A program made the position numbers and the translations under genes. The notes beneath the pieces are model-generated. The model did not search any database and was not told where the DNA came from. It worked only from the letters and a program-made list of their open reading frames with translations. A stretch of DNA of 51,566 nt from an uncultured Granulosicoccus sp. (GTDB lineage Bacteria; Pseudomonadota; Gammaproteobacteria; Granulosicoccales; Granulosicoccaceae). Positions 32,322-40,277 of the stretch are shown piece by piece. The DNA is taken from positions 1 through 51,566 of the forward strand of contig CANLNQ010000038.1 of NCBI GenBank assembly GCA_947492525.1, written 5' to 3'. The number at the start of each line of letters is the position of its first letter. Within the stretch, counting starts at the first letter, position 1.

Positions 32322-32876
32322 CTAGCTCAATCCGGATTTGACCAGTGCCAGAACCTGTCGAAACTCCGGTATATCGGCGCGTTTCATCCATTCGAACAGC
32401 ACCATCTCGGTGGTGACCAGCTGTACGCCTGCCTGTGACGCCCGAAGGAACGCAGCATCACGATCACTGGCGTGACGCGACGATGAGGCGTCCGTGATCA
32501 GGAATGTCTCGAAGCCCTGAGCCTGCAAGGTCAGTGCGCTCTGCAACACGCAGACGTGCGCCTCGGTCCCGCAGACAAGGATCTGTCTTGATGCCAGGCG
32601 TTTCACGTGTGCCTGGAAGTTTTCTTCCAGGGCTGCTGAGAAGTGGACTTTTTCCAGAATCTCATCGTCGTGGAGCCTCTCGGCGAGCAGCGCCAGTGTC
32701 GGGCCTATACTCGTCGGACAGTGCTCGGTTGCACAAACGGCAACGTCAAGCGATCTGGCCCCATCAATCAGTCGCGCAACATTGGCCACGAGTGGCTCGA
32801 TATCAAGAATCGACGCCGCCAGTTTCTCCTGCACGTCAATAATGACAAGCAGACCGTTTTCCCTGTTCATCATCAT
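32322..32876 (-). CDS. Isochorismatase-family hydrolase
   Basis: A 184-residue cysteine hydrolase of the isochorismatase/nicotinamidase superfamily. The catalytic triad is visible: Asp in LLVIIDVQEKL, Lys in EKVHFSA and Cys in GTEAHVCVLQSAL. It is the short form, like YcaC and its relatives, whose substrates are mostly unknown. ATG 32876 is chosen because GGAG lies 7 bases before it; two more ATG codons follow immediately. It is in the same direction as the SPFH/NfeD/binding-protein operon, 118 bases after its last gene, and could be its distal gene or independent. Confidence 0.92.
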   Translation of the reverse strand: MMMNRENGLLVIIDVQEKLAASILDIEPLVANVARLIDGARSLDVAVCATEHCPTSIGPTLALLAERLHDDEILEKVHFSAALEENFQAHVKRLASRQILVCGTEAHVCVLQSALTLQAQGFETFLITDASSSRHASDRDAAFLRASQAGVQLVTTEMVLFEWMKRADIPEFRQVLALVKSGLS

Positions 32877-32994
32877 GAACGAGCTCCAGAGCATGAGTGC
32901 TCATGTTCAATGTCGGTAGACAAGCACTGAGCATCCGGGTGCCGGCAGATCAACTGAACGGCCTGCTGTCGTATTCCTGATCGGGTGACATCGC

Positions 32995-33735
32995 TCAGGG
33001 AGCTACCGACAAACGTCCTTCCACGTCGAAGTGCTTGATGAGTTCGGCTACCTTGCCGGATGCCTTGGCGCGATTGACAAAGTCCTGGACGAATTCCGCA
33101 GCCAGTGGTTTGTCGACCTGGCAACCCATGCATTGCTGCACAGCCATGAAACTGTCGTCAAACAGTATCGATCCCGGCATCAGTGCCTGTTGCTGCAGCA
33201 GCTTGGGTCTCAATCCCGCGAGGACGTCCAGCTTTTCATCACGAAACAGTTCGAATGATGCATCCAGTGAGTCGGCTCTCATCAGCGTTGCCTGAGTGAT
33301 ATTGCGAGTCAGCCAGAGATCGTAGGCGCTACGAGCCTTGACGGCGATGCGGTGCCCCGGTTGATCAACCTGTTCAATGCTCGTGATGGCAGAGCCCGGC
33401 GGTGTCAGGTAGGTGGCCTGGATTTCACAATAGGCCGGACTGAACTGGATGACCTTGGCTCGCTCAGTTTCCAGAGCGATATTGGCAATGTCCCATTCGT
33501 CCCGCGTTGCTGCATCAGCCACATCGCCCGGGCCCTCATAGGCGATGAGTTTGAGTTCGACACCCAGCTCCTCTGCCATGGCACGGGCCATGGCCGGGGA
33601 AACACCATCTGGCTGGCCTGATGCATCGGTCTGATTCACAAGCAGAAAGTTGCTCATGTTGATACCGGCGCGCAGAATTCCATGCGGGACCAGGCTGTCC
33701 AGCAGTGCCTGATTATCGGAGGCTTTCATGCTCAT
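32995..33735 (-). CDS. Family-3 solute-binding-protein fold without signal peptide
   Basis: A 246-residue protein with the fold of amino-acid-type periplasmic binding proteins (SBP family 3): LVPHGILRAGINMSNFLLV, DGVSPAMARAMAEELGVELKLI, WDIANIALETERAKVIQFSPAY and a second-lobe segment GHRIAVKARSAYDLWL. Unlike transport receptors, it has no signal peptide or lipobox: from ATG 33735 (which overlaps the NfeD stop as ATGA) the binding domain starts within 15 residues. Upstream in-frame ATGs lie inside the NfeD gene and add no hydrophobic segment. It would therefore stay in the cytosol. It is the third gene of a tight SPFH-NfeD-SBP operon with no ABC permease nearby. Ligand and role are unknown. 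Confidence 0.85.
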   Translation of the reverse strand: MSMKASDNQALLDSLVPHGILRAGINMSNFLLVNQTDASGQPDGVSPAMARAMAEELGVELKLIAYEGPGDVADAATRDEWDIANIALETERAKVIQFSPAYCEIQATYLTPPGSAITSIEQVDQPGHRIAVKARSAYDLWLTRNITQATLMRADSLDASFELFRDEKLDVLAGLRPKLLQQQALMPGSILFDDSFMAVQQCMGCQVDKPLAAEFVQDFVNRAKASGKVAELIKHFDVEGRLSVAP

Positions 33736-34220
33736 TCTCCAGTCGGTTCCGTGATTGGCTCGACGTAGAATACACCAACGCTGACAGCCGCTACACGCAC
33801 ACTTGTCCCGGTCTTGATGACGGTATCCTGCAGATGCTGTGCGGGTTCGACCCGCCACGGAATGCCTGAATACCGGTGTTGTCCCGGTGAGTTTCGCGAG
33901 ATATCACTGCCCAACACTAAGGTCAAGCCGATCAGATCGCTGCTGCGATCATGTCCCAGCTCCGCACCACTCTGCAGACGTTTCATGGGTTTCCACAGTA
34001 CTGCGGTGATCAGGGCCGTTGCAACAGCAAAACAGGCAACGGCCGCGATGAAGTGGTTCGGCACCAGAGCAAGCCACAGAAGCCCCCCCGTCAACAAGGC
34101 GCCCAAACTGCCGAACAGCAGCAAGCCGCTGGTAAAACCGAAAGCGACGGCTTCAATGGCAAACAGCAGAAAGCCCAGTGCCAGCCAGAGCGCGGCCTGA
34201 TTGATGGAGAGGATATCCAT
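33732..34220 (-). CDS. NfeD-like membrane protein
   Basis: A 162-residue short NfeD protein. Three hydrophobic helices fill the first 90 residues (ALWLALGFLLFAIEAVAFG onward). The C-terminal part (about 105-162) forms the OB-like NfeD domain, with GLTLVLGSDI and a beta-rich end (SVRVAAVSVGVFYVEPI). NfeD proteins pair with SPFH/stomatin proteins in membrane microdomains. Here the stop of the SPFH gene is one base from this start, and this gene's stop overlaps the start of the next gene, so the three are translated as a unit. The domain is compact and lacks the protease part found in long NfeD proteins. Confidence 0.9.
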   Translation of the reverse strand: MDILSINQAALWLALGFLLFAIEAVAFGFTSGLLLFGSLGALLTGGLLWLALVPNHFIAAVACFAVATALITAVLWKPMKRLQSGAELGHDRSSDLIGLTLVLGSDISRNSPGQHRYSGIPWRVEPAQHLQDTVIKTGTSVRVAAVSVGVFYVEPITEPTGE

Positions 34221-34221
34221 G

Positions 34222-35181
34222 TCAGCCGTTTTCCGGCTTGAAGGCCTCGCTGGCATTCATGGCCGCGACGACCGCCATGCTCTCGGCCACGACACTGCCT
34301 GCATCGCCCTGTTTGCCGTCCATCAGAACGACCGTTGATTTCTTGGCGATCTGCGCCTTTGCATCGATGGCCTTGGTTGCAAGATCCAGTTGAACGGCCT
34401 TCTGGCCTTCAACGGTCGCCGCGGCCTGACCGATGGTCTCCAGCGCGCCAGCCTGAGCCAGCGCCACGGTGGTGATTGCCTCGGCCTCGCCCTGTGCTTC
34501 CAGTATCTGTTGCTCACGCTGTGCTTCTGCAGCGAGTACGATGGCCTGCTTCTGACCTTCGGCGACATTGATGGCCGATTGGCGCTGTCCCTCCGACTCA
34601 AGCACGGTAGCGCGCTTGTCACGCTCGGCTTTCATCTGACGTTCCATGGCCTCCAGCACGCTCTTGGGTGGCGTGATGTCCTTGATCTCGTAGCGCAGGC
34701 AGGTGGTACCCCAGGCCTCACCGGCTTCGTTGATGGCCTGCACGATGGCGGCATTGAGCAGGTCGCGTTCTTCGAAGGTGCGATCAAGGGTGATCTTGCC
34801 GATTTCGGAGCGCATCGTGGTTTGCGCCAGTTGCGTCACTCCGAACACGTAGTTGTCGATGCCGTAGCTGGATTTTTCCGGATCGATGACCTTCAGGTAA
34901 AGCACGCCATCGACAGTCAATGTGATGTTGTCTTTGGTGATGGCTGACTGACTGGGCACATCCAGCGCCAATTCCTTGAGCGATACCTTGTAGGCGACAC
35001 GGTCGATGACCGGCAGCACGAATTTCAGACCCGCAGTCAGCGTCGTGCGGAACTTGCCGAAGCGTTCGACCACATAGGCCGTGTTCTGAGGGACGAACTT
35101 GACTGACGAATTGAGCACGATCAGCGTGACGATTGCCAGACCGACCCAGAAGGCCGAGGCAGAACTCAAGAGAGTATCCAT
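34222..35181 (-). CDS. SPFH/Band 7 (stomatin-like, QmcA-type) membrane protein
   Basis: A 319-residue stomatin-family protein. An N-terminal membrane helix (SAFWVGLAIVTLIVLNSSV) is followed by the SPFH domain (FVPQNTAYVVERFGKF, LKFVLPVIDRVAYKVSLKE, TTMRSEIGKITLDRTFEERD) and a long coiled coil rich in E, A and Q (about residues 175-270). These proteins oligomerise in the inner membrane and recruit partners. ATG 35181 has AGGA at a good distance; an upstream in-frame ATG at 35220 would add 13 unrelated residues before the membrane helix. It is the first gene of the SPFH-NfeD-binding protein operon. The divergent side faces the LysR gene, which is on the same strand upstream. Confidence 0.93.
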   Translation of the reverse strand: MDTLLSSASAFWVGLAIVTLIVLNSSVKFVPQNTAYVVERFGKFRTTLTAGLKFVLPVIDRVAYKVSLKELALDVPSQSAITKDNITLTVDGVLYLKVIDPEKSSYGIDNYVFGVTQLAQTTMRSEIGKITLDRTFEERDLLNAAIVQAINEAGEAWGTTCLRYEIKDITPPKSVLEAMERQMKAERDKRATVLESEGQRQSAINVAEGQKQAIVLAAEAQREQQILEAQGEAEAITTVALAQAGALETIGQAAATVEGQKAVQLDLATKAIDAKAQIAKKSTVVLMDGKQGDAGSVVAESMAVVAAMNASEAFKPENG

Positions 35182-35267
35182 GGTTTTCCTGAAAGCGGGG
35201 TTGAGGGGAGGGTATTCCACTAGCTATTGTGGTGCCAAAACACCTTGATTTCAATGAGTTCCGCGTC

Positions 35268-36218
35268 TCAGCTGTCGATAAGGCCATGGCCTGGTTCAAC
35301 CCTGAGGGCGTCAATGACCAGGTCACGCAGCCGGGTTGCCAATGGGCTCAAAGTCTGCTGCTTCTTCTGGATGAGATGGTAGGGCTCGATGGTGATCGGG
35401 GCGGGAAATCGCACGGTCTCCATGCCACCCGTGTCGGTCCCTTGCATCAACATCGAGACTTCACTGGAAATCGGTGAGATGGCATTCGAGGACTGCAGGC
35501 AGGCAATCATGACCAGTAACGAGGTGGTGTTGATGATTTCCTCCGGCAACGGCATGTCGTGTTCGATGTACGCGCGTTCCACCGCATCTCGCATGGGTGT
35601 CCCCACGCCCTGAATGACCCATCCATAGTGGCGGAAATCCTGCAGCGTCGGCTTCTTCATGCTCAACAGCGGGTGACCGCATCGCACCAGAAATTCCACA
35701 CTCTCCGAGCGACCCTGCATGAAGTCGAATTGTCGACGATCATGGGGTGGAGGCACTCTGGCCAGCACGAAATCATAGTCACCATTGTGCAAGCCGTGAA
35801 TAAGCTCCTCACTCGGTGCGACGGCAATGGTGATATCTGCGCCGCTGATATCGGCGCGCAGTTTCTGCACGGAGGGCACGACAAAGGCGACTGCCGCGCC
35901 GGTGACCGAGCCGACTCTGACGCTGCCCGTCTTCCCGGCTGCGAAGGCATCGACCTCGACCGCCGTTGCGGACAGCCCGCGCAGCAGAAGTACGGTGTGC
36001 CGTATCAGGACCTGACCGATAGGGGTCGGTACCATTCCCTTGGGTTTACGCACGAAAAGGGTTTGGCCAACCATGTCTTCGATCTCGGCCAGCATGCGTG
36101 ATGCCGCGGGCTGAGTAATGCTGATTCGTTCAGCGGCCATCGACAGCTGGCCTGATTCGTCGATGGCGTTGATCAGACGCAGATGACGCCACTGCAAACG
36201 CTGTATCAGATGTGGCAT
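35268..36218 (-). CDS. gbpR: LysR-family regulator, GbpR-like
   Basis: A 316-residue LysR regulator. The N-terminal helix-turn-helix is HLRLINAIDESGQLSMAAERISITQPAASRMLAEIE, with the typical QPAASRML recognition helix, followed by the effector-binding domain. It is divergent from chvE and the pentose catabolism genes. This is the arrangement of GbpR in Agrobacterium and Azospirillum, where GbpR controls chvE and gguAB in response to L-arabinose, D-galactose and similar sugars. The symbol is given on synteny and family, not on detailed alignment. An operator-like dyad lies 11 bases before its start codon, suggesting autoregulation. Confidence 0.85.
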   Translation of the reverse strand: MPHLIQRLQWRHLRLINAIDESGQLSMAAERISITQPAASRMLAEIEDMVGQTLFVRKPKGMVPTPIGQVLIRHTVLLLRGLSATAVEVDAFAAGKTGSVRVGSVTGAAVAFVVPSVQKLRADISGADITIAVAPSEELIHGLHNGDYDFVLARVPPPHDRRQFDFMQGRSESVEFLVRCGHPLLSMKKPTLQDFRHYGWVIQGVGTPMRDAVERAYIEHDMPLPEEIINTTSLLVMIACLQSSNAISPISSEVSMLMQGTDTGGMETVRFPAPITIEPYHLIQKKQQTLSPLATRLRDLVIDALRVEPGHGLIDS

Positions 36219-36228
36219 CAGGATCTAT

Positions 36229-36244
36229 ATACCAATTTTGATAT
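36229..36244. promoter_or_regulatory. Operator-like dyad in the gbpR-chvE region
   Basis: ATACCAA-TT-TTGATAT is an imperfect inverted repeat (six of seven arm positions match) in the AT-rich stretch between the regulator and chvE. It has the centre-to-arm spacing of LysR-type sites. The AT-rich bases 36245-36280 after it likely contain the chvE promoter, although no single -35/-10 pair stands out. Confidence 0.5.
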
Positions 36245-36389
36245 GGATAATGCCTTCAATGTAATTTTAATTATATGAAGATGCAAGGCTAGACTGTCAG
36301 CAGCTGCAAGTCGGGTGCATCAGGCACTCGGGAGGCACGCAACTCGCTGGCAGGACCGCAGAGTTCTCCAGCCCCACTGGAGAGTGACT

Positions 36390-37454
36390 ATGAAAAGAAT
36401 GCTGACGGGTCTGTCGACCCTGGCCGTTTCTGCAAGCCTGATGGTGCTGCCTTCATTGGCAACCGCTGCGGACACCATCGGTATTGCCATGCCAACCAAA
36501 TCTTCGGCCCGCTGGATATCCGATGGGAATTCCATGGTCGAACAGTTCGAGGCGGCGGGGTATGAGGTAGACCTGCAATATGCCGAAGATGACATTCCCA
36601 ACCAGTTGGCGCAGATCGAGAACATGATCACCAAAGGGGTCTCCGTACTGGTCATTGCGGCCATCGATGGAACCACCCTCTCGAACGCGCTTGAAAACGC
36701 CCACTTTGCCGACATCAAGACGATTGCCTACGACCGTCTGATTCGCGACAGTGAGTATGTGGACTACTACGCGACCTTCGACAATTTCAAGGTGGGTGTA
36801 CAGCAAGCCAGCTCAGTGGTCTCCGGTCTGCAGGAACGCTTTCCCGACGTCAAGCCATGGAATGTGGAGCTGTTCGGGGGTTCGCCGGATGACAACAATG
36901 CCTATTTCTTCTATGACGGTGCCCTGTCGGTTCTGCAACCCCTGATCGACGATGGCTCGATCAATATCGTCTCCGGCCAGATGGGCATGGATAAGGTCGG
37001 CACCTTGCGCTGGGATGGTGCTGTCGCTCAGGCCAGAATGGACAATCTGCTTTCTGCTCACTATACGGATGCCAGGGTACATGGCGTACTGAGCCCGTAT
37101 GACGGCTTGTCGATCGGTATCCTGAGCTCCCTCAAGGGCGTCGGCTATGGTTCGGGTGATTTGCCCATGCCTATCGTATCGGGCCAGGATGCCGAGCTGC
37201 AATCCATCAAGTCCATCATCGCCGGTGAACAGTACTCAACCGTCTTCAAGGACACCCGGGAGCTGGCGCGTGTTGCTGTCGGGATGGCTGAAGCCCTGAT
37301 CAAAGGGGGAGAGCCTGAGATCAACGATACGACGACCTACGACAATGGGGTCAAGGTTGTGCCTTCCTATCTGCTCGAGCCGGTGTCGGTTGATGCGTCG
37401 AACTATGAAGCCATCGTGATCGATTCCGGCTATCACTCGAAAGACGATCTCTGA
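36390..37454 (+). CDS. chvE: ChvE-type multiple-sugar binding protein
   Basis: The 354-residue periplasmic receptor of a sugar ABC transporter. A signal peptide ([28 protein letters not shown]) precedes a type I periplasmic binding fold starting at [19 protein letters not shown]. Typical ChvE features follow: [28 protein letters not shown] and [20 protein letters not shown]. ChvE binds L-arabinose, D-galactose, D-glucose and related aldoses, in agreement with the pentose genes downstream. ATG 36390 has GGAGAG five bases upstream; an earlier in-frame ATG at 36315 lacks one. It is followed by a strong hairpin and then gguA and gguB. Confidence 0.95.
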   Translation: MKRMLTGLSTLAVSASLMVLPSLATAADTIGIAMPTKSSARWISDGNSMVEQFEAAGYEVDLQYAEDDIPNQLAQIENMITKGVSVLVIAAIDGTTLSNALENAHFADIKTIAYDRLIRDSEYVDYYATFDNFKVGVQQASSVVSGLQERFPDVKPWNVELFGGSPDDNNAYFFYDGALSVLQPLIDDGSINIVSGQMGMDKVGTLRWDGAVAQARMDNLLSAHYTDARVHGVLSPYDGLSIGILSSLKGVGYGSGDLPMPIVSGQDAELQSIKSIIAGEQYSTVFKDTRELARVAVGMAEALIKGGEPEINDTTTYDNGVKVVPSYLLEPVSVDASNYEAIVIDSGYHSKDDL

Positions 37455-37482
37455 TCCAGGACGCAGATAACGGCTGGCGGTA

Positions 37483-37511
37483 CCTGCCTCTTGTGCTGGG
37501 CAAGAGGCAGG
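37483..37511 (+). terminator. Hairpin between chvE and gguA
   Basis: A perfect 11-base-pair stem CCTGCCTCTTG / CAAGAGGCAGG with a 7-base loop lies 28 bases after the chvE stop and 22 bases before the gguA start. No T-run follows. As for many binding-protein mRNAs, it probably protects the chvE 3' end or lowers readthrough, so chvE is made in excess of the membrane parts. Confidence 0.75.
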
Positions 37512-37533
37512 GTCGAGCCCGGAGAGAGTGTCG

Positions 37534-39066
37534 ATGCAAAAGATTCTGGAGATGCGCCACATCACCAAGACGTTTCCGGGAGTCAAGGCGCTCGATGATG
37601 TCAGTCTGCAGGTGGCCGCCGGCGAAATACACGCTCTGGTGGGTGAGAATGGTGCGGGAAAGTCTACCTTGATGAAAGTGCTTTCCGGCGTGCATGCCGA
37701 TGGCAGTTTTGAAGGTGAAATTCATTTTGATGGCCACAGAACAGCCTTTTCCGGGATAGGTGACAGCGAATCGCTGGGTATCATCATCATCCACCAGGAA
37801 CTGGCTCTGGTGCCACTGCTGTCCATAGCCGAGAACCTCTTTCTGGGCAATGAACGTGCTCGCCACGGTATCGTGGACTGGCCCGAAACGTTCAGGCAGA
37901 CAGAAGCCTTGCTTGCCAAGGTCGGTCTGCGGGAGCCACCCGCAACGCTGGTCGAATCGCTGGGAGTCGGCAAGCAGCAATTGGTGGAAATTGCCAAGGC
38001 CTTGTCCAAGGATGTGCGACTGTTGATACTCGATGAGCCAACGGCGGCGTTGTCCGAATCAGACAGTCAGGTACTGCTGGATCTCTTGCTGGAGCTCAAG
38101 GGCCAGGGCGTCACGTCGATCATCATCAGCCACAAGCTCAACGAGGTGCGACGTGTTGCGGATACCATTACCATCATTCGTGATGGTGCAACGGTCTCGA
38201 CACTCGATACCCATCGCCAGCCGGTCAGCGAAGAGCTGATTGTCCGGGATATGGTCGGCCGCGATCTGTCACAGCGCTATCCTGAACGCCAGCGCATGGC
38301 GGGCGATATGTTGTTGGAAGTCAGTCACTGGAACGTCTGGCATCCGGAGCACAAGACTCGCCAGATCATCCGCGATATCAGTTTTCATGTGCGCGCCGGT
38401 GAGGTGGTCGGCATAGCCGGCTTGATGGGGGCAGGGCGCACGGAATTGGCGATGAGCCTGTTCGGTCACAGCTATGGGCAGAACATATCCGGTAGTGTCA
38501 GTTTGCGAGGAGAGCTTCTCGACACCTCTACGGTCAGCGCTGCAATCGGTGGTGGTCTGGCCTATGTGACAGAGGATCGCAAGGAACTGGGACTGATTCT
38601 TGACGAATCGATACACCGGAACATCACGCTGGCGAATCTGCAGGGGGTCTCTTCCTCCGGCGTCATCAATCAGGCAGAAGAGGCCAGAGTTGCAGAATCC
38701 TATCGCAAGGCCATGAATATCCGCACCCCGTCGGTGGCACAGCGAGTAGTGAATCTCTCCGGCGGCAATCAGCAGAAGGTGGTGCTGTCAAAATGGTTGT
38801 TCACGACGCCTGAGGTACTGATTCTGGACGAACCGACACGGGGCATCGATGTCGGGGCCAAGTTCGAGATCTACAGCATCATCAATGAACTCTCGGCACA
38901 GGGCAAGGGGGTGATCATGATCAGTTCGGAGATGCCCGAGTTACTGGGGATGAGTGATCGCATATACGTCATGAACGAAGGTGGTTTCGTGGGCGAATTG
39001 AGTGCCAGTGAAGCCAGTCAGGAGCGAATCATGTCGCTCATTGTCAACGACCGAGAAAATGGCTGA
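37534..39066 (+). CDS. gguA: Sugar ABC transporter ATP-binding protein (GguA/MmsA)
   Basis: A 510-residue duplicated ATPase of the CUT2 sugar transporter family. The first half has Walker [13 protein letters not shown], signature [15 protein letters not shown] and Walker [12 protein letters not shown]; the second half has the degenerate P-loop [10 protein letters not shown], signature [15 protein letters not shown] and [16 protein letters not shown]. Tandem ATPase halves are the hallmark of this family (AraG, XylG, MglA). ATG 37534 has GGAGAG about 9 bases upstream; a GTG six bases earlier is too close. The gguB start overlaps its stop (TGATG), so both membrane-complex subunits are co-translated. 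Confidence 0.96.
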   Translation: MQKILEMRHITKTFPGVKALDDVSLQVAAGEIHALVGENGAGKSTLMKVLSGVHADGSFEGEIHFDGHRTAFSGIGDSESLGIIIIHQELALVPLLSIAENLFLGNERARHGIVDWPETFRQTEALLAKVGLREPPATLVESLGVGKQQLVEIAKALSKDVRLLILDEPTAALSESDSQVLLDLLLELKGQGVTSIIISHKLNEVRRVADTITIIRDGATVSTLDTHRQPVSEELIVRDMVGRDLSQRYPERQRMAGDMLLEVSHWNVWHPEHKTRQIIRDISFHVRAGEVVGIAGLMGAGRTELAMSLFGHSYGQNISGSVSLRGELLDTSTVSAAIGGGLAYVTEDRKELGLILDESIHRNITLANLQGVSSSGVINQAEEARVAESYRKAMNIRTPSVAQRVVNLSGGNQQKVVLSKWLFTTPEVLILDEPTRGIDVGAKFEIYSIINELSAQGKGVIMISSEMPELLGMSDRIYVMNEGGFVGELSASEASQERIMSLIVNDRENG

Positions 39067-40265
39067 TGTCAGAGATTCCGACCAGTAGCGCAGGATCGGC
39101 AGCGGGCGGCATGTCGCAATATCTGCGAAACCACATGCGGGACTACGGTCTGCTGTTTGCCTTGATCGCCATCATGTTCTTCTTTCAGGTGGTGACGGAC
39201 GGCACCTTGCTGAAACCTGTCAACATCACCAATCTGTTTCTGCAGAACAGCTACATCATCATCATGGCGCTGGGAATGCTGATCGTGATCGTTGGCGGGA
39301 ACATCGATCTGTCGGTGGGCTCTGTCATGGGGTTCATCGGTGCATTGTCTGCAGTGATGATTGTCAATCTGGATGTGCCTGTCGCTGCCACCATACCGAT
39401 CTGCCTGTTGGCCGGTGGCCTTATCGGTGCGGCACAGGGCTACTGGATCGCGTACTGGAAGATTCCGAGCTTTATCGTCACGCTGGCCGGTATGCTGGTT
39501 TTTCGTGGCCTGTCGTTGTGGTTGCTTGAAGGGCAGTCGGTCGGCCCGTTTCCCAAGTCCTTTCAGTTGCTGTCAACAGGATTTGTGCCGGACGTCTTCG
39601 GTGTCGGTCGACCCAATGTCACGGCCCTGGCCGTTGGCGCTCTCGCGGCCCTTGCCATTGTCTACATGGGACTACGCAAACGCCAGCGCAACAGCGCTTA
39701 CGGTATTGTCGATGAGCCGCTGTTGGTTTTCATTGCTCGCAACGCCGTTATCAGTGGCGCGCTGGTGTTTGTGGCCTACAAGTTATCAACGTTTCGTGGT
39801 TTGCCCAATGTGCTTGTCACCATGGGTGTACTGACAGTCATCTACGCATTCGTGACCGAACACACCACCGTGGGTCGCCGTATCTATGCCCTGGGCGGCA
39901 ATGAGAAGGCAGCAAAGCTATCGGGTATTCGCACCGAGCGTCTGACGTTTCTCACGTTCGTGAATATGGGTGTACTGGCGGCATTGGCCGGTCTCATCTT
40001 CGCGGCCCGGCTCAATACCGCGACGCCGAAGGCCGGATTTGCCGTTGAGCTGGATGTCATCGCCGCGGTGTTCATCGGCGGCGCTTCCATGTCCGGAGGC
40101 GTGGGCATGATCGTCGGCGCCGTGGTCGGTGCCTTCATCATGGGCGTGATGAACAACGGTATGTCCATCATGGGAATCGGCATCGATTATCAACAGGTCA
40201 TCAAGGGGCTGGTGTTGTTGGCGGCGGTCATCTTCGATGTCTACAACAAGCAGAAACAACGCTGA
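39066..40265 (+). CDS. gguB: Sugar ABC transporter permease (GguB/MmsB)
   Basis: A 399-residue permease of the CUT2 sugar family with about ten membrane helices. The family's conserved segments are present: YGLLFALIAIMFFFQVVTDG, GGNIDLSVGSVMGFIGALSA, KIPSFIVTLAGMLVFRGL and GRRIYALGGNEKAAKLSGI. It forms the membrane channel with GguA, and ChvE delivers the sugar. The N-terminal 15 residues are Ser/Gly-rich and cytosolic. The dehydratase gene starts 12 bases after its stop, so transport and catabolism genes are a single operon. Confidence 0.96.
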   Translation: MSEIPTSSAGSAAGGMSQYLRNHMRDYGLLFALIAIMFFFQVVTDGTLLKPVNITNLFLQNSYIIIMALGMLIVIVGGNIDLSVGSVMGFIGALSAVMIVNLDVPVAATIPICLLAGGLIGAAQGYWIAYWKIPSFIVTLAGMLVFRGLSLWLLEGQSVGPFPKSFQLLSTGFVPDVFGVGRPNVTALAVGALAALAIVYMGLRKRQRNSAYGIVDEPLLVFIARNAVISGALVFVAYKLSTFRGLPNVLVTMGVLTVIYAFVTEHTTVGRRIYALGGNEKAAKLSGIRTERLTFLTFVNMGVLAALAGLIFAARLNTATPKAGFAVELDVIAAVFIGGASMSGGVGMIVGAVVGAFIMGVMNNGMSIMGIGIDYQQVIKGLVLLAAVIFDVYNKQKQR

Positions 40266-40277
40266 GAAACGATCGAA

